11,277 nucleotides of DNA from an uncultured Barnesiella sp. (GTDB lineage Bacteria; Bacteroidota; Bacteroidia; Bacteroidales; Barnesiellaceae_A): contig CAJGDT010000039.1 in assembly GCA_904502265.1 (NCBI GenBank), positions 1 through 11,277 of the forward strand, read 5' to 3'. Both the position numbers and the translations under genes were made by a program. Positions 5,722-11,277 of the stretch are shown here, piece after piece (the stretch's first letter is position 1; every line of letters begins with the position of its first letter). A model generated the notes under the pieces. It searched no databases. It was not told the origin of the DNA and was given only the letters and a program-made list of their open reading frames with translations.

Positions 5722-6309
5722 ATGGCAATTGAAATGGATTTGGTAGAATCATTTAGAGCAATTTATCCTATATCAGATACAACCGTAGAATACCTTAAAA
5801 CCTATCTCGAACATCGCAAGTATAGCAAGGGCGAGCGTATCATAGCGCAAGGCGAGCGATCTAAATATATATATGTTGTAAAAGATGGTATGGTGCGTTG
5901 TATGTATGAAGATGGAGATACTGAAGCCACCATTCTATTTGGTGTAGCAGGTAATATATTTGTGTCATTAGCTTCTATTGTATATGGACAACCTTCTCAA
6001 ACATCGTTTGAGGCTATTACCGATGTAGAGGTTTATTGTATTTCGTTTGATGACTTTTGGGCGGTGTGTGATGAGTGTCCCGATTTGATGCGTTGGCAAA
6101 CACACTATCAACTCTACCAAATGTATACACTCGAAAAACGTAGCACACTCACCAGCATAGGCGATGCCTACACACGATACCAGCAATACATCAAGATGCG
6201 AGGCAATAGCACTATTGCACAGATACCGCTAAAGTATATCTCTCAATATCTCAATATCTCACAAGAGACTCTATCGCGTATACGCAATCGTATAGCTCGT
6301 GGTGAATAA
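5722..6309 (+). CDS. CRP/FNR-superfamily transcriptional regulator
   Basis: This 195-residue cytoplasmic DNA-binding protein has an N-terminal cyclic-nucleotide-binding-like beta roll (about 15-120, with KGERIIAQGERSKYIYVVKDG). A dimerisation helix and a C-terminal helix-turn-helix follow (about 160-195). The recognition helix QETLSRIRNR has E182, S185 and R186, spaced as E209, S212 and R213 of E. coli FNR, which read TTGA half-sites. The N-terminal cysteine cluster for an FNR iron-sulfur centre is absent, and the Arg-Ser of the CRP cAMP pocket is not seen, so the signal is unknown. The frame can extend to TTG 5707, but ATG 5722 gives a normal start; ATG 5734 is also possible. It is followed after 12 bp by the DUF3784 gene. 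The divergent operator suggests control of itself and of the secreted protein. Confidence 0.85.
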   Translation: MAIEMDLVESFRAIYPISDTTVEYLKTYLEHRKYSKGERIIAQGERSKYIYVVKDGMVRCMYEDGDTEATILFGVAGNIFVSLASIVYGQPSQTSFEAITDVEVYCISFDDFWAVCDECPDLMRWQTHYQLYQMYTLEKRSTLTSIGDAYTRYQQYIKMRGNSTIAQIPLKYISQYLNISQETLSRIRNRIARGE

Positions 6310-6321
6310 TACATCTTATAT

Positions 6322-6657
6322 ATGCTCGTCATTATCATATACATCGTTGTAATACTACCCATTATGGTGGTATGTATATACCTCGGACGACTCATTGCTC
6401 GTGGTGATGGCGACTCGCTAATGGCCGGTTACAATACAGCCAAGCCCGAAGAGCGGGAACGCTACGACATTGGGCGTCTTCGTCGTCTAATGTCGATGGT
6501 TATGTTCGGTACGGCAGCTCTTATACCCCTCTTTGGCATAGCCTCGATACTACCCAAACAGTGGGCAATGATAGCCATCCCGGCACTTGTAATAATAATG
6601 AGTGTGGGTGTGATTGTGTGTTTAACTTGGGGTGACAAATGGACTCGGAAACAATGA
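6322..6657 (+). CDS. DUF3784-family small membrane protein
   Basis: This 111-residue inner-membrane protein has three hydrophobic segments (about 2-22, 55-74 and 80-103). A cytoplasmic-looking loop after the first helix contains GYNTAKPEERERYD, the hallmark of DUF3784 proteins, where the G-Y-N-T motif is followed by a Pro-Glu-Glu and Tyr-Asp block. No function is established for the family. It starts 12 bp after the regulator gene and shares its transcript up to the terminator at 6673-6707. The pairing with a CRP/FNR-type regulator may be functional, but nothing in the sequence proves it. Confidence 0.8.
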   Translation: MLVIIIYIVVILPIMVVCIYLGRLIARGDGDSLMAGYNTAKPEERERYDIGRLRRLMSMVMFGTAALIPLFGIASILPKQWAMIAIPALVIIMSVGVIVCLTWGDKWTRKQ

Positions 6658-6672
6658 TACACAACAAGATAT

Positions 6673-6707
6673 AAAAAAAGCGACAACTTGATATTGTCGC
6701 TTTTTTT
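6673..6707 (+). terminator. Perfect bidirectional rho-independent terminator
   Basis: AAAAAAAGCGACAA (6673-6686) pairs perfectly with TTGTCGCTTTTTTT (6694-6707) around a 7-base loop. The A-run and T-run give a U-tract on either strand. It ends the regulator/DUF3784 transcript on the plus strand. On the minus strand it begins 2 bp after the 3' end of tRNA-Pro. Confidence 0.92.
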
Positions 6708-6708
6708 G

Positions 6709-6782
6709 TCGGGGTGAGAAGACTCGAACTTCCGACCTCCACGTCCCGAACGTGGCGCGCTAACCAACTGTGCTACACCCCG
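6709..6782 (-). tRNA. tRNA-Pro (anticodon CGG)
   Basis: The minus strand reads as a 74-nt tRNA. The acceptor stem pairs CGGGGTG with CACCCCG, followed by discriminator A at 6709. The D-arm is AGCACAGTTGGTTAGCGCGC. The anticodon stem CCACG/CGTGG encloses the loop TTCGGGA with anticodon CGG (Pro codon CCG). The T-arm contains GTTCGAGTC. CCA is not encoded. Promoter and terminator lie immediately on either side, so it is a single-gene unit. Confidence 0.97.
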
Positions 6783-6799
6783 AGTGCTGTTAGCGAGTG

Positions 6800-6828
6800 C
6801 AAAGGTACACAAAGTTTGTAAAAAACAA
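6800..6828 (-). promoter_or_regulatory. Bacteroidota-type promoter for tRNA-Pro
   Basis: On the minus strand TTG (6826-6828) is followed after 18 bp by TACCTTTG (6800-6807), the same -7 sequence as for tRNA-Phe. The tRNA 5' end is 17 bp beyond the box. Confidence 0.75.
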
Positions 6829-6889
6829 GGCCTGGGGGTCTTAATTTTTTCGCCGGGTAAAAAATAATGTCGAAAAAAGAGCATAAAAA

Positions 6890-6921
6890 TTTGGCAGAGA
6901 AGAGTAAAAGCAGTACTTTTG
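6890..6921 (+). promoter_or_regulatory. Bacteroidota-type promoter for rplU-rpmA
   Basis: TTTG (6890-6893), 20 bp, then TACTTTTG (6914-6921): both elements match the Bacteroidota consensus exactly. Transcription would begin near 6927 and give a leader of about 78 nt before rplU. Confidence 0.8.
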
Positions 6922-6937
6922 TGCGCTAATTCTGTTA

Positions 6938-6973
6938 CGGGCTAAAGAAGAGTTGTCACGAAGACACCGCCCG
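6938..6973 (+). promoter_or_regulatory. Structured leader of the L21-L27 mRNA
   Basis: Within the leader CGGGC (6938-6942) pairs with GCCCG (6969-6973), enclosing an inner stem TGTC/GACA (6954-6957 with 6963-6966) and loop ACGAA. Ribosomal protein operons are often controlled by binding of their own product to a leader hairpin, and this could be such a site. I cannot match it to a named L21 leader family. Confidence 0.4.
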
Positions 6974-7004
6974 GCAGAGATAACCTGAAAGATTAATAAA
7001 TAAA

Positions 7005-7343
7005 ATGTACGTAATCGTAGAAATTCAGGGACAACAATTCAAAGTCGAAGCCGGCAAGAAATTGTTCGTTCATTACTTGGGCGCTGAGAATGGTGCAGTT
7101 CTCGAGTTTGACAAAGTACTCTTGGTAGACAAAGATGGTGATGTTACCGTAGGTGCTCCTACCGTAGAGGGTGCAAAAGTAGTATGTGAAGTAGTTTCGC
7201 CCGATGGCAACTATGGCAAACCCGGTCTTGTAAAGGGTGAGCGTATCATTGTCTTCAAGAAGAAACGTCGCAAAGGTTATCGTCGCTTGAACGGTCACCG
7301 TCAATGCTTCACCGAAGTGTTAGTTAAAGAAATAGTTGCTTAA
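7005..7343 (+). CDS. rplU: 50S ribosomal protein L21
   Basis: This 112-residue protein is clearly bL21: [19 protein letters not shown] at the N-terminus, a central [19 protein letters not shown] block, and the basic rRNA-binding [20 protein letters not shown] motif. It is a few residues longer than the E. coli protein (103). It is part of the large ribosomal subunit and contacts 23S rRNA. It is the first gene of the usual rplU-rpmA pair, with rpmA 18 bp downstream. The ATG follows an A/T-rich stretch with no Shine-Dalgarno sequence. Confidence 0.97.
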   Translation: MYVIVEIQGQQFKVEAGKKLFVHYLGAENGAVLEFDKVLLVDKDGDVTVGAPTVEGAKVVCEVVSPDGNYGKPGLVKGERIIVFKKKRRKGYRRLNGHRQCFTEVLVKEIVA

Positions 7344-7361
7344 CCTTAAAATTGTAGAAAA

Positions 7362-7619
7362 ATGGCACATAAGAAAGGTGTAGGTAGTTCTAAGAACGGT
7401 CGTGAATCACATAGCAAACGACTCGGCGTTAAGGTATATGGCGGTCAAATCGCTAAAGCCGGCAACATTTTGGTTCGTCAAAGAGGTACAGTTCACCATC
7501 CCGGTGAGAACGTAGGTTTGGGTAAAGACCACACTCTCTTCGCTCTCGTTGATGGTACAGTTATCTTCCGCAAGAAAAAAGACAACCGTTCATATGTATC
7601 GGTTGAACCCATGAACTAA
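7362..7619 (+). CDS. rpmA: 50S ribosomal protein L27
   Basis: This 85-residue bL27 has the conserved [16 protein letters not shown] start, [22 protein letters not shown] and [16 protein letters not shown] blocks. The N-terminal tail reaches the peptidyl-transferase centre of the 50S subunit. The protein begins directly with the mature MAHKKG sequence, without the extra N-terminal peptide that Firmicutes remove with the Prp protease. It is cotranscribed with rplU and followed by a strong terminator 25 bp downstream. Confidence 0.97.
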   Translation: MAHKKGVGSSKNGRESHSKRLGVKVYGGQIAKAGNILVRQRGTVHHPGENVGLGKDHTLFALVDGTVIFRKKKDNRSYVSVEPMN

Positions 7620-7644
7620 TCGGAAACGATACTTCGCAAAATAT

Positions 7645-7680
7645 AACAACGGCAGGTCATTGACCTGCCGTTGTTGTTTT
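7645..7680 (+). terminator. Rho-independent terminator of rplU-rpmA
   Basis: AACAACGGCAGGTC (7645-7658) pairs perfectly with GACCTGCCGTTGTT (7662-7675) around a 3-base loop, followed by GTTTT. A 14-bp uninterrupted stem makes this one of the clearest terminators in the window. Confidence 0.92.
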
Positions 7681-7743
7681 ATATACTGCTACAATGCTAT
7701 GCTCGTAGCTATCATGATGAGACAAACACAAACTTTATAACGC

Positions 7744-7768
7744 AACACTTCCACATTGGTGTTTTTTT
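7744..7768 (+). terminator. Weak terminator-like hairpin before prfA
   Basis: AACACT (7744-7749) can pair with GGTGTT (7758-7763, one G-U) around an 8-base loop, followed directly by five T. It lies 66 bp after the strong rpmA terminator. It may be a backup terminator or chance. Confidence 0.25.
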
Positions 7769-7821
7769 CATTCCACAATACGCTTTTTGTGAATCTATGG
7801 TGCAAATTATCAATTTTTTAT

Positions 7822-7829
7822 TAAATTTG
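7822..7829 (+). promoter_or_regulatory. -7 box for prfA and following genes
   Basis: TAAATTTG is an exact TAnnTTTG match ending 22 bp before the prfA ATG. The -33 region has no clear TTG (GTG at 7800-7802 is at about the right distance). The rest of the 7681-7851 gap shows no gene. Confidence 0.5.
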
Positions 7830-7851
7830 TAGGCTAATCAATCATTATAAA

Positions 7852-8961
7852 ATGAGTCAAAATTCATTACTTGCCAAGCTTAAAGACTTGCAATTGCGAT
7901 TTGAAGAGGTAGGTACACTAATTACCGACCCGGCTGTTATTGCCGATCAGAAACGCTATGTGAAACTTACCAAAGAGTATAGTGACCTTGAGAAGATTAA
8001 CAAAGCAACTGTTCGTTACGAAGGATTGCTCAACTCTATAACCGAAGCCCGCGAAATATTGGAGACTGAAAATGATCCTGAAATGCGTGAGATGGCCAAG
8101 GAAGAACTCGATACCTGCCAGTCTCAAATACCGGATATGGAGGAGGAGATAAAACTCTTGCTCGTACCTGCCGACCCCGAAGACGGAAAGAATGCTATTG
8201 TCGAAATCCGTGGTGGTACCGGTGGTGATGAGGCTGCTATATTTGCCGGCGACCTCTTCCGCATGTATTCAAAATATTGCGAGGCTAAAGGCTGGAGCTT
8301 GAGCGTATCAAGCTTTAACGAAGGAACATCGGGTGGATATAAAGAGATAATCTTTGCAGTAAGTGGCGACAATGTATATGGCACAATGAAGTACGAGAGT
8401 GGTGTACATCGCGTGCAACGTGTTCCCGCTACCGAGACACAAGGTCGTGTACACACATCGGCAGCTACTGTAGCTGTGCTACCCGAGGCCGAGGAGTTTG
8501 ATGTAGAGATAAACGAAGGCGAGATAAAATGGGATACTTTCCGATCGGGAGGTGCCGGTGGTCAGAATGTGAATAAAGTAGAATCGGGTGTTCGTCTGCG
8601 TTATGTGTGGCGCAACCCTAACACAGGTGTATCGGAAGAGATTCTTATTGAATGTACCGAGACACGCGACCAACCCAAGAACAAGGAACGTGCTCTATCG
8701 CGCTTGCGTACTTTTATCTACGACAAGGAACACCAAAAATACATCGACGACATTGCCGCTCGACGCAAGACTATGGTATCGACCGGCGACCGTAGTGCCA
8801 AGATACGCACATACAACTATCCGCAAGGACGTATTACCGATCACCGAATTGGTTACACCATATACAACCTGCCCGCATTTATGGATGGTGATATACAAGG
8901 CTGTATTGACCAACTTATCGTAGCCGAAAATGCCGAACGGTTGAAAGAGAGCGAATTATAA
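7852..8961 (+). CDS. prfA: Peptide chain release factor 1
   Basis: This 369-residue class I release factor ends translation at UAA and UAG in the ribosomal A site. The codon-reading tripeptide is Pro-Ala-Thr (residues 192-194, in [10 protein letters not shown]), as in RF1 rather than the Ser-Pro-Phe of RF2. The catalytic GGQ is at 236-238 within [12 protein letters not shown]; its glutamine is normally methylated by PrmC. The N-terminal coiled-coil domain (about 1-100) is present, and the length is normal. The frame has no interruption, unlike many RF2 genes. It begins a run of four same-strand genes, with pyrF starting 29 bp downstream. Confidence 0.97.
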   Translation: MSQNSLLAKLKDLQLRFEEVGTLITDPAVIADQKRYVKLTKEYSDLEKINKATVRYEGLLNSITEAREILETENDPEMREMAKEELDTCQSQIPDMEEEIKLLLVPADPEDGKNAIVEIRGGTGGDEAAIFAGDLFRMYSKYCEAKGWSLSVSSFNEGTSGGYKEIIFAVSGDNVYGTMKYESGVHRVQRVPATETQGRVHTSAATVAVLPEAEEFDVEINEGEIKWDTFRSGGAGGQNVNKVESGVRLRYVWRNPNTGVSEEILIECTETRDQPKNKERALSRLRTFIYDKEHQKYIDDIAARRKTMVSTGDRSAKIRTYNYPQGRITDHRIGYTIYNLPAFMDGDIQGCIDQLIVAENAERLKESEL

Positions 8962-8990
8962 ATATTAATCACACTATAACTATTAGTAAT

Positions 8991-9821
8991 ATGAATCGTC
9001 AAGAACTATTTGAGAACATCCGTCGCAAAAAGTCTTTCCTTTGCGTAGGTCTCGACACTGATATTCGCAAGATTCCCGCTCACCTGCAAGGTCGCGAGGA
9101 TGCTATCTTTGCATTCAATAAGGCCATTATTGATGCTACAGCCGACTTATGCGTAGCTTACAAGCCCAACTTAGCCTTCTACGAGAGCCTTGGCCTAGCC
9201 GGATGGCAAGCCTTTGAAGATACTGTTCGCTACATCCGCAGCAATTACCCCGACATGCTCATCATCGCTGATGCTAAGCGAGGCGACATTGGCAACACCA
9301 GTGAGATGTATGCTCGCAGCTTCTTTGAGCACCTCGATATACACGCTGTTACTGTAGCCCCCTATATGGGCGAGGACAGCGTTAAGCCCTTCCTTAACTA
9401 CGACAATCGTTGGGTGATTGTATTGGGTTTGACTTCTAATAAAGGTTCACACGATTTCCAACTCACTGCCGATGCCAATGGCGAGCGCCTCTTTGAGAAG
9501 GTATTGCGTGTAGCCCAAACATGGGGTACTACCGACAACATGATGTTTGTGGTAGGTGCTACACAAGGTTCGTTGTTTGAGGATATTCGTCGCGTTGCTC
9601 CCGAACACTTTTTGCTCGTTCCCGGTGTAGGTGCACAAGGTGGTAGTCTCAGCGAAGTTGCCAAGTATGGCCTCAATGACCACTGTGGACTTATCGTAAA
9701 CTCATCACGCCAAATCATCTATGCTGATGGTACTGAAAACTTTGCCGAGGCCGCACGTGCGCAAGCATTGGCCGTGCAACAAGAGATGGAACAAATACTT
9801 AAAGAGAGAGAAATCATTTAA
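8991..9821 (+). CDS. pyrF: Orotidine-5'-phosphate decarboxylase (type 2)
   Basis: This 276-residue cytoplasmic TIM-barrel enzyme converts OMP to UMP in the last step of de novo pyrimidine synthesis. The catalytic block [12 protein letters not shown] gives D94, K96 and D99, the Asp-x-Lys-x-x-Asp of the active site. FLCVGLDTD near residues 16-24 is the first-strand motif. VPGVGAQGG and [13 protein letters not shown] form the phosphate-binding end of the barrel. The length and sequence type fit the longer PyrF subfamily seen in Bacteroidota and Actinobacteria rather than the roughly 240-residue E. coli type. It lies between prfA and rubrerythrin, with no terminator on either side. Confidence 0.96.
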   Translation: MNRQELFENIRRKKSFLCVGLDTDIRKIPAHLQGREDAIFAFNKAIIDATADLCVAYKPNLAFYESLGLAGWQAFEDTVRYIRSNYPDMLIIADAKRGDIGNTSEMYARSFFEHLDIHAVTVAPYMGEDSVKPFLNYDNRWVIVLGLTSNKGSHDFQLTADANGERLFEKVLRVAQTWGTTDNMMFVVGATQGSLFEDIRRVAPEHFLLVPGVGAQGGSLSEVAKYGLNDHCGLIVNSSRQIIYADGTENFAEAARAQALAVQQEMEQILKEREII

Positions 9822-9836
9822 TAACCCTTAAAAATA

Positions 9837-10418
9837 ATGACTATGAAAAGTGTAAAAGGAACCCAAACTGAGAAAAATCTTCTTACTTCATTTGCAGGCG
9901 AGAGCCAAGCTCGTATGCGTTACAACTACTTTGCAAGTGCTGCAAAGAAAGAAGGTTATGAGCAAATAGCTGCTATCTTTGAAGAGACTGCTAACCAAGA
10001 GAAAGAGCATGCAAAACGTATGTTTAAATATCTTGAAGGTGGTATGGTAGAGATTACTGCTTGCTATCCCGCAGGTGTTATTGGTACAACAGCCGAAAAC
10101 CTTCGCGCTGCAGCAGCCGGTGAGAATGAAGAGTGGACTACCGACTATCCTCGTTTTGCTGAAATCGCTGCCGAAGAGGGTTTCCCCGAAATCGCAGCCA
10201 TGTATCGCAATATTGCACTTGCCGAGAAGGGTCACGAAGAGCGCTACCTCGCTTTCTTGGCCAATGTAGAGAATGGTACAGTTTTTGAAAGAGCTGAAAG
10301 CACTGTATGGCAATGCCGCAACTGTGGTTTCATCATGGAAGGAACCAAAGCTCCCAAAGCCTGCCCCGCTTGCTTGCATCCTCAAGCATACTTCGAGGTG
10401 ATGAAAACAAATATCTAA
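9837..10418 (+). CDS. rbr: Rubrerythrin
   Basis: This 193-residue non-haem iron peroxidase reduces hydrogen peroxide in anaerobes, using electrons passed through rubredoxin-like iron. The N-terminal four-helix diiron domain (about 8-145) has the conserved [11 protein letters not shown] (E22) and two E-x-x-H ligand motifs (E55/H58 and E130/H133). The C-terminal rubredoxin-like domain has C160-x-x-C163 and C176-x-x-C179 for a mononuclear Fe site. The residue after the last Cys is Leu rather than the common Gly. ATG at 9843 (two codons later) is an equally possible start. It begins 15 bp after pyrF and 41 bp before pgk, so it is probably cotranscribed; no separate promoter is visible in the 15-bp gap. 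Confidence 0.95.
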   Translation: MTMKSVKGTQTEKNLLTSFAGESQARMRYNYFASAAKKEGYEQIAAIFEETANQEKEHAKRMFKYLEGGMVEITACYPAGVIGTTAENLRAAAAGENEEWTTDYPRFAEIAAEEGFPEIAAMYRNIALAEKGHEERYLAFLANVENGTVFERAESTVWQCRNCGFIMEGTKAPKACPACLHPQAYFEVMKTNI

Positions 10419-10459
10419 TTTCAGTTGTTTAATTATCAAAACATTAAATAAGACTCTAT

Positions 10460-11277
10460 ATGCAAACAATAGATAAATTCAACTTTGCGGGTAAAAAGGC
10501 TATCGTACGCGTGGATTTCAATGTACCTCTCGACGAGAATGGCCACATCACCGACGATACTCGTATTCGTGGTGCATTGCCCACATTGAAAAAAATCCTT
10601 GCCGATGGCGGTAGCCTCATTATCATGTCGCACATGGGTAAGCCCAAGAAAAACCCCGATATGAAGTACTCTTTGAGCCAAATCGTTGACGCTGTATCGG
10701 AGAAATTGGGCGTAAAAGTACAATTTGCTCCCGACTGTATGAAGGCTGACGAAGCTGCTGCCGCTCTCAAACCCGGCGACGTTCTCTTGCTCGAAAACCT
10801 CCGCTTCTATGCCGAGGAAGAGGGTAAACCCCGTGGCGAATTTGCTACCGACGAGGAGAAGAAAGCTGCTAAGGCTGCTATGAAAGAGCCCCAAAAGGAG
10901 TTTGCAAAACACCTCGCTTCATACGCCGACTGCTATGTAAACGACGCATTTGGTACAGCTCACCGCAAACACGCCTCTACAGCTATCATCGCTGACTACT
11001 TCGATGCTGATCACAAAATGCTCGGTTATCTTATGGAGAAAGAGGTTGAGGCTGTTGATAATGTATTGAGCAATATCAAACGTCCCTTCACTGCTATTAT
11101 GGGTGGCTCAAAGGTTTCTACCAAAATTGGTATCATTGAGAATTTGATGGACAAAGTGGATAACCTCATCCTTTGCGGTGGTATGACATATACTTTTGCC
11201 AAAGCTCAAGGTGGTAATATTGGTAAATCTATCTGTGAGGATGATAAACTTGACCTCGCTCTCGATATCATGGCACA
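10460..11277 (+). CDS. pgk: Phosphoglycerate kinase (3' end beyond the window)
   Basis: The first 272 codons of an expected 400-420 are present, and the frame is open to the last base. The enzyme transfers phosphate from 1,3-bisphosphoglycerate to ADP in glycolysis. The N-terminal substrate domain shows RVDFNVPL (17-24), the R35-x-R37 pair, SHMGKPK (57-63), LLLENLRFY and [28 protein letters not shown] begins the nucleotide-binding domain. Lys61 stands where many species have Arg in SH-x-GRP. It starts 41 bp after rubrerythrin. The gap (TTTCAGTTGTTTAATTATC and on) is A/T-rich without a convincing -7 box, so readthrough from upstream is the simplest reading. Confidence 0.96.
   Translation, partial: MQTIDKFNFAGKKAIVRVDFNVPLDENGHITDDTRIRGALPTLKKILADGGSLIIMSHMGKPKKNPDMKYSLSQIVDAVSEKLGVKVQFAPDCMKADEAAAALKPGDVLLLENLRFYAEEEGKPRGEFATDEEKKAAKAAMKEPQKEFAKHLASYADCYVNDAFGTAHRKHASTAIIADYFDADHKMLGYLMEKEVEAVDNVLSNIKRPFTAIMGGSKVSTKIGIIENLMDKVDNLILCGGMTYTFAKAQGGNIGKSICEDDKLDLALDIMA

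Overview
The window looks like chromosomal DNA from an anaerobic member of the Bacteroidales (phylum Bacteroidota). The clues are repeated promoter -7 boxes of the Bacteroidota form TAnnTTTG, start codons without Shine-Dalgarno sequences, a secreted protein with a type IX secretion (T9SS) C-terminal sorting domain, and genes for rubrerythrin, a DUF3784 protein and a stand-alone MnmD. The genus cannot be fixed from the sequence alone. Gene content is mostly core, with no sign of phage, insertion sequence, CRISPR or recent transfer.

Left part (1-2910). On the minus strand are tRNA-Phe(GAA), with its own promoter and terminator, and mnmD, a tRNA wobble-uridine methyltransferase gene whose promoter almost touches its start codon. 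Running away on the plus strand is a four-gene cluster: a small YtxH-like membrane protein with a cysteine-rich tail, a holin-like or YqjE-like two-helix membrane protein, a basic 91-residue protein of unknown function, and prmA (ribosomal protein L11 methyltransferase). It closes with a strong hairpin.

Middle part (2911-6783). A convergent intergenic region of about 300 bp (2854-3152) holds no convincing gene. It contains a perfect FNR-type palindrome, a degenerate second copy 49 bp away, a minus-strand -7 box and two terminators. Next comes a 792-residue secreted multidomain protein on the minus strand, divergent from a CRP/FNR-superfamily regulator gene followed by a DUF3784 membrane protein gene. 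The divergent gap holds a second, near-perfect FNR-type palindrome. The regulator's recognition helix has the E-xx-SR pattern that reads TTGA half-sites in FNR, so the sites and the regulator may belong together. A perfect bidirectional terminator then separates this pair from tRNA-Pro(CGG) on the minus strand.

Right part (6784-11277). rplU-rpmA (L21, L27) has a textbook Bacteroidota promoter, a structured leader and a strong terminator. After it come prfA (release factor 1), pyrF (orotidine-5'-phosphate decarboxylase), rubrerythrin and pgk (phosphoglycerate kinase, cut by the window end), all on the plus strand with gaps of 15-41 bp, probably one transcript.

The observation most worth testing is the set of FNR-like sites. 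Two of them sit 36-38 bp upstream of the end of a minus-strand -7 box, and one of these promoters would make a short antisense RNA over the prmA 3' end. I see no clear new defence or mobile system.
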